A DNA stretch of 64,000 nt from Variovorax sp. dw_308 (lineage in GTDB: Bacteria; Pseudomonadota; Gammaproteobacteria; Burkholderiales; Burkholderiaceae_C). Under the pieces are notes generated by a model, which saw only the letters and a program-made list of their open reading frames with translations, made no database searches and was not told where the DNA came from. The stretch covers positions 62,001 through 126,000 of the forward strand of contig NZ_JAATOM010000021.1 in NCBI RefSeq assembly GCF_019207085.1, given 5' to 3'. The translations under genes and the position numbers were made by a program. Below are positions 15,989 through 24,423 of the stretch, piece by piece (positions within the stretch are counted from its first letter, which is position 1; the number at the start of each line of letters is the position of its first letter).

Positions 15989-16416
15989 GATTTGCGGCGC
16001 CACTTCTGTAGCCAGTTTGACTTTGCAGCATTGCGGAGCATTGAGGTGGTAACGACGTTCGATTCATCGTCCGCGCCGCCACGCGCGACAGGGACAACAT
16101 GATCGATAGTCGGGTAGTGGGACCAGTATGCGGGGTGCGTGAGAGATTGCTTCCAGTTGCGGTGGTACGGAAAGAGTGACGGCGAAAGTACTGATAGCGC
16201 GCGCAGCGCTCCCGGAAACACGAGGGGCTCGCCGAAATACCGATCGCTGAAGCCGTCGCGAACGAAAACCTTGGTTAAGCGCGCAAGCGGCCATGGTGAA
16301 CGAGGAGTAGATGCTGGAGGCGGCGGGAATACAGCGCTCAGTATCTCTGCGGCTGATGCGGAGTTACCTGAAGACAACATCTCGCAGACTTGACGGAGCG
16401 CTTCGGCGATGCTCAT
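15989..16416 (-). pseudogene. 5' part of HNH endonuclease gene, interrupted by IS3 element
   Basis: About 142 residues of host sequence up to Lys142; the reading continues 11 codons into the IS. The HNH motif is visible at residues 100-135: YPTIDHVVPVARGGADDESN followed by NAAKSNW, with the metal and catalytic His in IDHVVP. HNH proteins cut DNA, or process nucleic acid in defence and mobile elements. The ATG is 8 bp from the attC R' core at 16424-16480, as expected for a cassette gene. The rest of the gene is at 14458-14636. Confidence 0.78.
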
Positions 16417-16423
16417 ACGTGCA

Positions 16424-16480
16424 GGCTAACGAACGAGGTGAGCCGACGCCGTAGACGGTCGGCTCGACCGGTGGTTGAGC
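16424..16480 (-). other. attC recombination site of a gene cassette
   Basis: A 57-bp site. On the minus strand it opens with GCTCAAC (RYYYAAC consensus, 16474-16480) and ends with GTTAGCC (GTTRRRY-like, 16424-16430). Between them is a stem GAGCCGAC / GTCGGCTC, which extends as GGT / ACC after one unpaired C, the extrahelical base typical of attC hairpins. Its position just before the HNH start is the expected one for a cassette junction. Confidence 0.68.
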
Positions 16481-16597
16481 CCAAGGCTGGCGAAACGAAC
16501 GGTACTCTCATCGCAGAGGGCGCGGCGTGATGAATGCGCGCCAGCGGCAAAGAAGGACGCGAACGAGGCGGGTTAGAGGACATCATGCTTACGAAAC

Positions 16598-16882
16598 TCA
16601 CTTCCTGCCAATCGAGAGCGCAAAGTGCAACGACGCCGCAGCCCCGACAAGAAGAGGCAAGCGTTCGAGAGGTAACTCCTTCGCTGAAACGATGAAGACC
16701 ACCAGGTGGTCGACCTGGTCGATGGCTGCCTCGATCTTCTCGAACAGCGAATCGCCTACCATCAGTTCCGCCTCGTCCAGCCAGACGTGCGCCCCGAGTG
16801 CGCCCAGATCGACCGACAGCCGCCGGACAAACGCCTTGTCTGCATGGCTGTGACTCATGAAGACGCCAGGGACGGAGTGCAT
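16598..16882 (-). pseudogene. Truncated TIR-domain protein
   Basis: 94 residues. The N-terminal half of a bacterial TIR domain is clear: FMSHSHADKAFVRRLSVDLG, then VWLDEAELMVGDSLFEKIEAAID and DHLVVFIVSA. TIR domains cleave NAD+ or signal in antiphage defence. The segment that normally follows, S.W...E with the catalytic Glu, is replaced by KELPLERLPLLV and the frame ends soon after. The domain is therefore truncated or frameshifted and probably inactive. It lies upstream of the attC at 16424-16480 on the same strand, where a preceding cassette gene would be. Confidence 0.6.
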
Positions 16883-16889
16883 GGATGCA

Positions 16890-16961
16890 ACTTACCAGAA
16901 GGCGTCGCCTTCGCGTTCCACGAACGTATTCGGCGATCGTGGTCGGACGCTTGTTCGCCAT
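16890..16961 (-). pseudogene. Short gene remnant beginning MANKRPTTIAEYV
   Basis: An ATG at 16959-16961 opens with MANKRPTTIAEYV, close to the usual start of DUF1801 proteins (xxTIDEYIA), but the frame then loses similarity and no domain follows. It may be the start of another decayed cassette gene upstream of the TIR fragment. The sequence is too short for a firm call. Confidence 0.25.
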
Positions 16962-17005
16962 GTCTTTCCGTGGCCCGTGGCGAAGCGTCCGGTAGGCGCA
17001 GCGCC

Positions 17006-17995
17006 TCAGTCCGCGTACTGCCCAGCCGCCTTGATCACCGGCCCAAAGCGCGCCACCTCCGCCTGCACGAACTTCTTGTGCTCCGCCGGTTCCACGCGCT
17101 TGTCGTGCACCACCACCGCACCCAGCCCTTCTTCCTTCTTGATGAACTCCGGGTCCTTCAGGGCGATCTTGAGCGCGTCGTTGATCTTCTTGAGCACCGG
17201 CGCCGGCGTGCCCTTGGGGGCATACAGGCCGTGCCAGATGGTGACCTGGAAGCCCTTGAGGCCGGACTCGTCCAGCGTGGGGATGTCCTTGAGGGCCGGC
17301 GTGGTCAGGCGCTTGACCGTGGTCACGCCGTAGGGGATGACTTTTTTCCCCTCGATCTGGCTGGTGGTGTTGGTGGTCTGGTCGCAGAGGATGTCGATCT
17401 GCCCGCCGATCAGGTCGGCGATGGCCGGCGCCGTGCCCTTGTACGGCACCGCGGTCATGTCGGCCTTCAGCTCGCTCTGGAACAGCAGGCCGCACAGGTG
17501 CGATGCGGAGCCGATGCCCGCGTTGCCCAGGTTCACCTTGCCGCCGCTCTTGCCGATCCAATCGCGCAACTCCTTGAAGTTCTTCGCTTCCAGCTGCGGC
17601 TTGCCGATGACGGTCATGGGCACATCGTTGATCATGCCCAGGTACTCGAAGTCGGTCTCGTAGTTGTAGGGCAGCTTGCGGTACAGAACCGGCGTGGTGG
17701 CCATGGCCACGTGCGTGAGCAGCAGCGTGTAGCCGTCGGCCTTGGCGCGGGCGGCCTTGGCATTGCCGATGGTGCTGCCGGCGCCGGCCGCGTTGTCCAC
17801 GATGATGCTGACGTCGCCCAGGGGCTTGCGCATCGACTCGGCCAGGTCGCGCGCGACGCGGTCGGTCGGGCCGCCGGCCGCGAAGGGCACGATGATGGTG
17901 ATGGGCTTGCCGGCCGGGAAGTCCTGGGCTTGCGCCGGCAGGGTGGCGGCGACCGCCGCTGCGGCGACGGCGGTGAATGCGAGCAGTTTCTTCAT
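17006..17995 (-). CDS. Tripartite tricarboxylate transporter substrate-binding protein (Bug/TctC family)
   Basis: 329 residues from MKKLLAFTAVAAAAVA, with a signal peptide cut after PAQAQ (about residue 24). The mature part opens with PITIIVPFAAGGPTDRVARDLA, the Bug signature, and has DNAAGAGSTIGN, LPYNYETDFEYLGMI and VPYKGTAPAIADLIGGQIDI. It is a periplasmic carboxylate receptor. It has no membrane-component gene beside it and no local regulator gene; upstream is a promoter-sized gap shared with a divergent SDR gene at 18186. Confidence 0.9.
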   Translation of the reverse strand: MKKLLAFTAVAAAAVAATLPAQAQDFPAGKPITIIVPFAAGGPTDRVARDLAESMRKPLGDVSIIVDNAAGAGSTIGNAKAARAKADGYTLLLTHVAMATTPVLYRKLPYNYETDFEYLGMINDVPMTVIGKPQLEAKNFKELRDWIGKSGGKVNLGNAGIGSASHLCGLLFQSELKADMTAVPYKGTAPAIADLIGGQIDILCDQTTNTTSQIEGKKVIPYGVTTVKRLTTPALKDIPTLDESGLKGFQVTIWHGLYAPKGTPAPVLKKINDALKIALKDPEFIKKEEGLGAVVVHDKRVEPAEHKKFVQAEVARFGPVIKAAGQYAD

Positions 17996-18185
17996 GGATG
18001 TGCCTTGGGCCAAAAAAGCGGAATCTTATCGACTGACCCGCGCCTGACGCCTCGCGAATTTCCCTTGTAAGACTGTGTATCGACGGGCAAATGTCGCAGC
18101 AATTCCGTCGGTGTCGGACGACAGGCGGGGCGCACCCCTGTCCCGACCATCGGGCCCATCTGCACTGACATGAAGGAGATGGGCC

Positions 18186-19181
18186 ATGGCAAGTTCAAAC
18201 CCGGGCGGCGGTGGCGCGAGGGCCGCGCTGGTGCGCAAGCACGCCGCGATCCAGCGCCGGCAGGACGCGCGTGACCGCGCCGCGCCCGCCGCGAAGAAAA
18301 GCAGCAAGGCCGTGCAGGCCGGGCCACGGGTGCAACCCAGCCGCCTGCCGCCGGACAAGCTCAGGAAGCCCGGCGGCGAGGCCGGCATGAAGCTGCAGCC
18401 GCGCTACCTGGCGCCGGACTACCAGGGTAGCGGCAAGCTCGAAGGCATGGCGGCGCTGGTGACCGGCGGCGATTCGGGCATCGGCCGCGCCGTCGCCGTG
18501 CTGTTCGCGCGTGAGGGCGCGGATGTGGCAGTCGTCTATCTCAGCGAGAAGGCCGATGCCGAGCAGACCCGCGCCGCCGTCGAGGCGGAAGGAAAGCGCT
18601 GCGTGCTGATTGCGGGCGACGTGCGGCGCAGCGCCTTCTGCGAGCGCGCGGTGCAGAAGGCGCTGAAGGCCTTCGGCAAGCTCGACGTGCTGGTCAACAA
18701 CGCAGCCTTCCAGATGCATGCCAGCAGCATCGAGGACCTTTCCGACGAGCGGATCGACCTCACGCTGCAGACCAACATCGGCGGCTACATGCGCATGGCG
18801 CGGGCGGCCGTGCCGCACCTGAAGAACGGCAGTTCGATCATCAATACCGGCTCGGTCACCGGCCTGGCCGGCAGCGCCAAGCTGCTCGACTATTCCGCCA
18901 CCAAGGGCGCGATACATGCCTTCACCAAGGCGCTGGCGCAGAACCTCATCGACAAGGGCATCCGCGTCAACGCCGTGGCGCCGGGGCCGGTGTGGACGCC
19001 GCTGAACCCGGCCGACAAGGAGGCCGGCGATGTGAAGAAGTTCGGCCACGACACGGTGTTCAAGCGCGTGGCGCAGCCGGAGGAGTTGTCGCCGGCCTAT
19101 GTGTTCCTCGCCTCGCCGGTGTGCGCGAGCTACATCACGGGGATCGTTTTGCCGGTGACGGGGGAGGTGGGCGGCATTTAG
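18186..19181 (+). CDS. SDR family oxidoreductase with basic N-terminal extension (YhdF/GSP39-like)
   Basis: 331 residues, longer than classical SDRs. About 75 N-terminal residues rich in Arg, Lys and Pro precede the NAD(P) site TGGDSGIG (residue about 96), NNAA, and the YSATK catalytic Tyr/Lys. The block PAPPDYQGSGKLEGM-like before the core is typical of general-stress SDRs such as YhdF, usually found in stress-response and desiccation contexts. GGAGAT lies 7 bp before the ATG. The following hydrolase starts just after its stop. Confidence 0.87.
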   Translation: MASSNPGGGGARAALVRKHAAIQRRQDARDRAAPAAKKSSKAVQAGPRVQPSRLPPDKLRKPGGEAGMKLQPRYLAPDYQGSGKLEGMAALVTGGDSGIGRAVAVLFAREGADVAVVYLSEKADAEQTRAAVEAEGKRCVLIAGDVRRSAFCERAVQKALKAFGKLDVLVNNAAFQMHASSIEDLSDERIDLTLQTNIGGYMRMARAAVPHLKNGSSIINTGSVTGLAGSAKLLDYSATKGAIHAFTKALAQNLIDKGIRVNAVAPGPVWTPLNPADKEAGDVKKFGHDTVFKRVAQPEELSPAYVFLASPVCASYITGIVLPVTGEVGGI

Positions 19182-19218
19182 GATGACCGTCCACTTTCTT
19201 CAAACGGAGACCGAGCGC

Positions 19219-20097
19219 ATGACGAGCAGCACCGAGACGCACTTCGACCTCACCGCCAACGACGGCCACGCCATCGAGGCACATCGCTGGCAGGGCAGCG
19301 GCGCGCCGCGCGCCGTGGTGCAGCTGGCCCATGGCATGGGCGAGCATTCGCTGCGCTATCGCGCGCTGGCCGATGCGCTCACGCAGGCCGGCTGCGTGGT
19401 CTATGCGAACGAGCATCGCGGCCATGGCAAGTCGGCGCAGGCGCTCGGCGAACTGGGCGAGTTCGGCCCGCGCGGCTTCGACGGCCTGGTGGACGACATG
19501 GCGCAGCTCAGCCGCCATGCCCGCGCCGCGCATGCGGGCCTGCCGCTGATCCTCATCGGCCACAGCATGGGCTCCTTCGCCACGCAGTACTACCTGGTGA
19601 AGCACAGCGACCTGCTCGCGGGCGCGGTGCTCTCCGGCACGGCCGCGCTGGACCTGCTGGGCGCCGCGCTGCAAAGCGGCTTCAGGCTGGAGGACATGAA
19701 CGCCGCCCTGCCCGACGTGCGCACGCCCTTCGACTGGCTGAGCCGCGACCCGGCCCAGGTCGATGCCTACATCGCCGATCCGCTGTGCGGCTTCACGGTC
19801 ACGGCCGAGGGCATGGGCTCGATGTTCGCGGGCCTGGCCGAGCTGGCGCCGGCGGCGATGCAGTCGCGCATCCCGGCGGACCTGCCGGTGTACCTGTTCA
19901 CCGGCGACCAGGACCCGGTCAGCAACAAGGCGCAATGGTTCTATCCGCTGGTCGAGCGCTATCGCGAAGCGGGCCTGCGTGACGTGTCCTGTCACGTGTT
20001 CGGCGGCGCGCGCCACGAGACGCTCAACGAAACCAATCGCGAGGAGGTGTTTGCCGTCCTCCTCGCCTGGATCGCGCGCGTGGTCGGCGCGCGCTGA
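19219..20097 (+). CDS. Alpha/beta hydrolase, lysophospholipase/monoacylglycerol-lipase type
   Basis: 292 residues. The nucleophile elbow GHSMG has Ser116; the acid is in TGDQDPVSN and the catalytic His in GARHETLNE. LAHGMGEHSLRY and NEHRGHGKSA are the oxyanion and lid-side blocks of the Hydrolase_4 family, which cleave acyl-glycerols or lysophospholipids. The ATG at 19219 follows GGAGA. An earlier in-frame ATG at 19183, just after the SDR stop, would add 12 residues and cannot be excluded. Probably co-transcribed with the SDR. Confidence 0.87.
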   Translation: MTSSTETHFDLTANDGHAIEAHRWQGSGAPRAVVQLAHGMGEHSLRYRALADALTQAGCVVYANEHRGHGKSAQALGELGEFGPRGFDGLVDDMAQLSRHARAAHAGLPLILIGHSMGSFATQYYLVKHSDLLAGAVLSGTAALDLLGAALQSGFRLEDMNAALPDVRTPFDWLSRDPAQVDAYIADPLCGFTVTAEGMGSMFAGLAELAPAAMQSRIPADLPVYLFTGDQDPVSNKAQWFYPLVERYREAGLRDVSCHVFGGARHETLNETNREEVFAVLLAWIARVVGAR

Positions 20098-20107
20098 CCT
20101 TCGTCGA

Positions 20108-21454
20108 CTACTTCAGCGCGTCGAAGAGACGGCGCGCGGCGGCATGGCAGAACGGCGGCTCGTAGGTCCCGTGGTAGGAGCCGTAGTAGGTCGCGAAGGC
20201 GGCGGAGGTCGGGTCCTGGGGGGCGGCGCCGTTGGTGCCGTAGGTCGCCTGGATCTGTGCATCGACGTCGACCGAAGTCACCGTCGTCACGCCGCGTGCG
20301 TCGAAGTCGGCCTTCATCGGGATCTGGTGCACGGCTGGCGGCACGGTCGGGTCGCCGGCGCCGCCGCAGAGCAGGGTGCGCGCGCGCGGGCTCCAGCCGA
20401 ACAGGTCGTTCCTCTTCGCAGCGAGGTAGTACGTGTTGTTCGAATTGGTTTGCGCGTCCGCCAGGAAGGCCGGCTGGAACATCAGGTCACGCACTTGCGC
20501 AGGCGATTCGCCATTGGCGCCGGGCAGCGCGCCGGAGGTCACCAGGGTGGTGTAGTTGAGCGTCGCGCTCGGCAGCAGGCCCTCGATGTAGCTGTCGTAG
20601 GGCGCCTTGAAGGCATCGCTCGGCTTGGCATAGAGGTCGCCGTAGATCTTCTGGTAGGCCGTGACCTGGAAGGGCACGAAGAACTGGTAGCCCAGCGGAG
20701 CGATGCCGAGCTTGGTCGCGCCCGAGAGGTTGTACGGGCCGGCCAGGTGCGCGCCGGCGACCACGTTGAATTCGAACGGGTAGTCGCGCTCGGCCGAGCG
20801 GTGCGCCGCCATGGACGAATGGCCGCCCTGCGAATAGCCGGTGAACATGATCTTGCCGGACAGGGCGCCCTGCAGGTTGGTGACGGCGGTGCGCGCCGCG
20901 CGGATGGAGTCGAGCACCGAGCGCGCTTCGGAGTCGGCATGCAGGTAGGGATGGAACGGGTACTGCGACTTCGCAAAGCCGAGGTAGTCGGTGGCCACGA
21001 CCGCATAGCCTTGCGCGGCGTACATGGCGGTGAGGAGTTGGGTCTCCGGGTCGGCGGGGTTGGCCAGCGTGCGCGGCTTCTGCACGTCGGTGCCCTTGGC
21101 ATAGGCCACCAGCGGCACGATGTTGCCGGCGCAGCTGCCCGCGGGCATCAGCAGCACGCCCGATGCGTTGGTGGCTTCGCCCTTCGCGCCGAGCGTGGTG
21201 TAGTTGAGCGCGACCACGCTGACATCGCACAGCGCCGGGCCGCTCAGGGCCTGCAGGCCGCTGGCCTTGGTGCCGGCGTCGATCTGGGCCTTGGTGAGCG
21301 TCGTCACGGGGGCCTGCGGCTCCACCAGCTTGCCGGTGCTGACCGTCGTAATGCCGACCGGCGGGATCGCGAGGCTGGGGCCGCTGTCGCCGCCGCCACA
21401 AGCCGTCAACAGGGTCGCCGCGGCGGCCACGCTCCACACATGCAAATACTTCAT
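20108..21454 (-). CDS. Lipoprotein with alpha/beta hydrolase (secretory lipase-like) domain
   Basis: 448 residues. A lipoprotein signal ends LLTAC, so Cys19 is the lipidated residue. The catalytic serine is Ser208 in GYSQG, following a GYAVVATDYLGFAKS block; LLCGGAGDPTVPP holds the acid region, and the fold is that of the LIP family of secreted lipases/esterases. It would act in the periplasm or on the outer membrane against hydrophobic esters. It converges with the lysophospholipase gene (10 bp between stops). Confidence 0.82.
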   Translation of the reverse strand: MKYLHVWSVAAAATLLTACGGGDSGPSLAIPPVGITTVSTGKLVEPQAPVTTLTKAQIDAGTKASGLQALSGPALCDVSVVALNYTTLGAKGEATNASGVLLMPAGSCAGNIVPLVAYAKGTDVQKPRTLANPADPETQLLTAMYAAQGYAVVATDYLGFAKSQYPFHPYLHADSEARSVLDSIRAARTAVTNLQGALSGKIMFTGYSQGGHSSMAAHRSAERDYPFEFNVVAGAHLAGPYNLSGATKLGIAPLGYQFFVPFQVTAYQKIYGDLYAKPSDAFKAPYDSYIEGLLPSATLNYTTLVTSGALPGANGESPAQVRDLMFQPAFLADAQTNSNNTYYLAAKRNDLFGWSPRARTLLCGGAGDPTVPPAVHQIPMKADFDARGVTTVTSVDVDAQIQATYGTNGAAPQDPTSAAFATYYGSYHGTYEPPFCHAAARRLFDALK

Positions 21455-21615
21455 CGATTTCTCCGACGTGATGTTGTAGTGAGGGAGACGCTGACGTGAT
21501 CAGAGTCTCCTTTGCGGCCGGACTGCGAGCCTCCCGGCGCGCATGCGAACCCTACCTCAGCCTGGGGAAATCGCTTCGCGGGATTGCCCTCAGGTCCGCT
21601 GAACGGTGGTCACGG

Positions 21616-22566
21616 CTACTCCAGGACGATCCGGGGGAAATAGAAGGAGACCACCCAGTTGGGCACGTCGACGATCGAGCTGATGCGCAGGTCGGCGCAC
21701 ACGCTGCAGAGCATGTAGGCGTCGATGGGTTCGTAGCCGTAGCGCTTGCTGAGCAGCTCGACCATCTCGGACACCGCCATGCGCGCGCCGGCCATGAGGT
21801 CGGGCCCGATGCCGGTCGTGACCTCGTAGCCCTTCTTGTCGAAATGGTCGGTGACCGGGCCGCGCGTGACGTAGCGCGGCATGCGCAGGTTGGCGCCCTT
21901 GACCAGCTCGAACTTGAGCGCCACGTCGATCGGACTCTCGATGGCGGTGCCGCAGACCTCGCCGTCGCCCTGCGCCGCGTGCGTGTCGCCGACCGAGAAG
22001 ATCGCGCCTTCGACCTCGATGGGCAGGTACAGCTCGCAGCCTTCCGCGATGTCGCGCGCGTCCATGTTGCCGCCGACGTTGCGCGGCGGAATGATGCTGT
22101 GCAGGCCGGGCTCCGCGGGCGCGACGCCGATGGTGCCCGTGAAGGGCCGCAGCGGCACGCGGCCGCCGGGGCCGTACATCGCGGGCGTCAGTGCGGGGTC
22201 GTAGTGCCAGTGGTGCAGGCGCGCGTTCGGGAACTGGTCGGTGAGCAGGCCGAAGCCGGGGATGTTGCCGGTCCAGCCCCACCCGGAAGGCCTCAATGAA
22301 AGCACCGTGACCTTGAGCGCATCGCCCGGCTGGGCGCCATCGATGCAGACCGGGCCGGTGACCGGGTTGACGCGGCCGAGATCGAGTTTTTCCAGATCGG
22401 CAGCGGTCGATGTCTTGATCAACTGGCCCGAGGATGCGTCGAGCGTCTCGAATTCGATGCTGTCGCCCGGTGCGATCGTCAGGGCTGGCTTGAAAGCGTT
22501 GTTCCAGCCGTGGTGGATGTGGTCCTTGTGGATCGAATGGAGCGTGTGGCCGGCGTGTGCGCTCAT
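21616..22566 (-). CDS. Acetamidase/formamidase family protein
   Basis: 316 residues from MSAHAGHTLHSIHKDHIHHGWNNAFK-type start (the frame is open to 22602, but the family begins here). Conserved blocks are PGDSIEFETLDASSGQL, PVTGPVCIDGAQPGDALKV, GIGVAPAEPG and SVGDTHAAQGDGEVCGTAIE, all hallmarks of FmdA/AmdA amidases, which release ammonia from small amides. A second minus-strand gene, an SDR, ends 14 bp upstream of it, so they likely form an operon. Confidence 0.9.
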   Translation of the reverse strand: MSAHAGHTLHSIHKDHIHHGWNNAFKPALTIAPGDSIEFETLDASSGQLIKTSTAADLEKLDLGRVNPVTGPVCIDGAQPGDALKVTVLSLRPSGWGWTGNIPGFGLLTDQFPNARLHHWHYDPALTPAMYGPGGRVPLRPFTGTIGVAPAEPGLHSIIPPRNVGGNMDARDIAEGCELYLPIEVEGAIFSVGDTHAAQGDGEVCGTAIESPIDVALKFELVKGANLRMPRYVTRGPVTDHFDKKGYEVTTGIGPDLMAGARMAVSEMVELLSKRYGYEPIDAYMLCSVCADLRISSIVDVPNWVVSFYFPRIVLE

Positions 22567-22579
22567 GGTGTCGCTCTCG

Positions 22580-23335
22580 TCAGACGGCGACGGTGAGCGC
22601 ACCGTCGATCACGAGGTTGGTGCCGGAGATGCGGCTCGCGGCCGGGCTGGAAATGAAGACCACGCCCTTGGCCACTTCGTCCGGCCTGCCGAACTTGCCG
22701 GTGGGGTTGACCTTGAGCGTGGACGCGTAGAGATCGGGCATGTTCTTCTCGATGGTCTGCCAGATGCCGCCGTCGAAATAGGTGTTGCCCGGCGACACGC
22801 AGTTGACGCGGATGCCCTTGGCGACGAGCTGGCGGCTGAGGCCCTTGGCATAGTGGATCAGCGCCGCCTTCATCGCGCCGTAGGAGCCGGCGGCGAAGTC
22901 CACCTCGAAACCGGAGACGCTGGAGATCAGCACGATCGATGCGCTGTCGGACTTTTCGAGGAAGGGCACCGCGGCGGTCACGGCGTTGACCGTGTGCATC
23001 ATGTCGGTCCGGAAGGACTTCTCCCAGGTCTCCGCGCTGTCGCCCACGGCCAGTGCGCTGACGTTGCAGACCAGCGCATCGATTCCGCCCAGCTCCCCGC
23101 CGGCGGCGGTGATCCATGCGCTCAGGGCCGTCGCATCGGCCACGTCGAGCGCCTTGCCGAAAGCGTCGACCCCCTTGGCCTTGAGGCTGGCAACTGTTGC
23201 CTGCACCTCCTCCGCCTTGCGCGCGCACACCGACACATGCGACCCCTCGTCCGCGAAGCATTCGGCGATGGCCCGACCGATGCCCCGGCTGCCGCCGGTG
23301 ATGACGGCGCGCTTGCCCTTGAGTCCGAGATCCAT
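22580..23335 (-). CDS. SDR family oxidoreductase
   Basis: 251 residues. TGGSRGIG is at residues 14-21, NVSA near residue 91 stands in for the usual NNAG, and the catalytic pair is in YGAMK. The C-terminus AASRISGTNLVIDGALTVAV is FabG-like. The gene is 14 bp before the amidase on the same strand. Upstream are about 60 bp of plain sequence and then the repeat at 23460. Confidence 0.9.
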   Translation of the reverse strand: MDLGLKGKRAVITGGSRGIGRAIAECFADEGSHVSVCARKAEEVQATVASLKAKGVDAFGKALDVADATALSAWITAAGGELGGIDALVCNVSALAVGDSAETWEKSFRTDMMHTVNAVTAAVPFLEKSDSASIVLISSVSGFEVDFAAGSYGAMKAALIHYAKGLSRQLVAKGIRVNCVSPGNTYFDGGIWQTIEKNMPDLYASTLKVNPTGKFGRPDEVAKGVVFISSPAASRISGTNLVIDGALTVAV

Positions 23336-23459
23336 GAGCGCTCTCCTGTTGAGGAGAGCGAATTCTGAGGGCGCGACGATGGGAAGTAAACGCCGCAGGT
23401 CAGGGTGTCACGGACTCGTGGCACTTCGACGGCTGTGTTGTCGATCGACGCTCGTCGGA

Positions 23460-23597
23460 ATGCGGACTTGACCGTACGCGAAGGACGCGAAGAAGCGCGA
23501 AGGACGCGAAAAATTCAAAAGAAAATTTCTGGTTTTCTTTCGCGTCCTTCGCGGAACCTTCGCGTCCTTCGCGTACGGCCAAGTCCGATCCCGCATT
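23460..23597. repeat. Dispersed hairpin repeat, family B, copy 1
   Basis: Tandem units CGCGAAGGACGCGAAG on one arm face their inverted copies TTCGCGTCCTTCGCG on the other, with a short A+T-rich centre (AAATTCAAAAGAAAATTT). The outer ends GCGGACTTGACCGTACG and CGTACGGCCAAGTCCG also pair. It fills most of the gap between the crotonase stop (23628) and the SDR start (23335). Copies at 25735 and 39058 share the centre-right block CTTTCGCGTCCTTCGCG. Confidence 0.78.
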
Positions 23598-23627
23598 CAT
23601 CCAGCCGCATCAACGACGAGCCTTCAA

Positions 23628-24419
23628 TCAGCCGTGAGCGGTGCGCGCCAGGAAGCGCGTGCAAGCCGCATGGAAGAAGTCGGCGCCCACATGCGCGCGC
23701 TGGGCATCGCGTTCCGCGTCGAGCTGGCGAGCGAGCGTGTGGGATGGCGCGTCGTCGATGAGCCGGCGCGTGTCGCGCACGGCGGCGGCCGACGCGCTGC
23801 CCAGGCGTTGCGCGACGGCCTGCGCCTGCTCGGCAAGGGCTGTGTCGTCCACGCACCGCCAGATCAGGCCCCACTGCTCGGCTTGCGCGGCCTCGATGCG
23901 GTCGCCCAGCAGCGCAATGCCGAGTGCGCGGCTGCGGCCGAGCAGGCGGGACAGCATCCAGGTGGCGCCGAGGTCCGGCACCGCGCCGAGTTGCGGCACC
24001 TGCGGCACGAGGAAGTAGGCCGAGCGTGCCGCGATCACGATGTCGGCCGCGAGTGCGATGCCGACCGCGCCGCCGACGCACGGCCCGTTCACCGCGCAGA
24101 CCACGGGCACGCGGCAGCCGGCGATGGCCAGCGTCAGCGGATTGCCTTCACGCTCCATGTAGCCCGCGATCTCCGACTGCGCATGTTCGCGCCCGCCCGC
24201 AAGCACTTCGCCGAACCAGCCGATGTCGCCGCCCGCGGAGAACGCGCGACCCGTGCCGGTCAGCACGATGGCGCGCGTGGCTTCGTCCTCGGCGCTCGCC
24301 CGCAAGGCGGCTGCCAGGTCGATGATGAGCTCCGGGCTCAAGGCATTGAGTGCCTGCGGCCGGTCAAGCGTGAGCGTGGCGACGCCGTCTTGCAGCGTGG
24401 TGTGGACCTGGGCAGCCAT
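23628..24419 (-). CDS. Enoyl-CoA hydratase/isomerase family protein
   Basis: 263 residues. The crotonase blocks RPQALNALSPEL, FSAGGDIGWF (oxyanion hole) and VCAVNGPCVGGAVGIALAADI are present. The first catalytic Glu position is Gly/Ala-rich (GGAVGIAL), so it is not a standard hydratase and may be an isomerase or hydrolase-type crotonase. It is the last gene of the operon running from 29219, 4 bp after the SDR stop, and is expected to act on an acyl-CoA intermediate there. Confidence 0.85.
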   Translation of the reverse strand: MAAQVHTTLQDGVATLTLDRPQALNALSPELIIDLAAALRASAEDEATRAIVLTGTGRAFSAGGDIGWFGEVLAGGREHAQSEIAGYMEREGNPLTLAIAGCRVPVVCAVNGPCVGGAVGIALAADIVIAARSAYFLVPQVPQLGAVPDLGATWMLSRLLGRSRALGIALLGDRIEAAQAEQWGLIWRCVDDTALAEQAQAVAQRLGSASAAAVRDTRRLIDDAPSHTLARQLDAERDAQRAHVGADFFHAACTRFLARTAHG

Positions 24420-24423
24420 GCGC

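Larger units (their letters stand above)
14637..15990 (-). mobile_element. IS3-family insertion sequence
   Basis: A 1,354-bp element. The 10-bp terminal inverted repeats TCTGAACAGC (14637-14646) and GCTGTTCAGA (15981-15990) are perfect; further in, AAGTGGA and CCGGGC blocks also correspond. Two overlapping genes, orfA and orfB, fill it on the minus strand. No exact target duplication is visible (flanking triplets differ), so either it has mutated or the ends are off by 1-2 bp. The element splits an HNH gene cassette. Confidence 0.88.

Noticed and set aside
14637..15990. Target-site duplication of the IS element
   Set aside because: The flanking triplets ATC and GAC do not match, so no duplication is claimed although frame restoration fits a 3-bp one.
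14663..16102. A 479-residue plus-strand frame over the IS element
   Set aside because: It is antisense to the transposase genes, whose catalytic residues and start/stop coupling are all on the minus strand.
16572..16597. Third attC site starting CTCTAAC after the TIR fragment
   Set aside because: Only one core-like heptamer is present; no paired GTTRRRY end and no stem could be found.
23400..23600. Short frames in both directions with repeated R-E-G-R-E strings
   Set aside because: They are translations of the family B hairpin repeat and have no ribosome sites.
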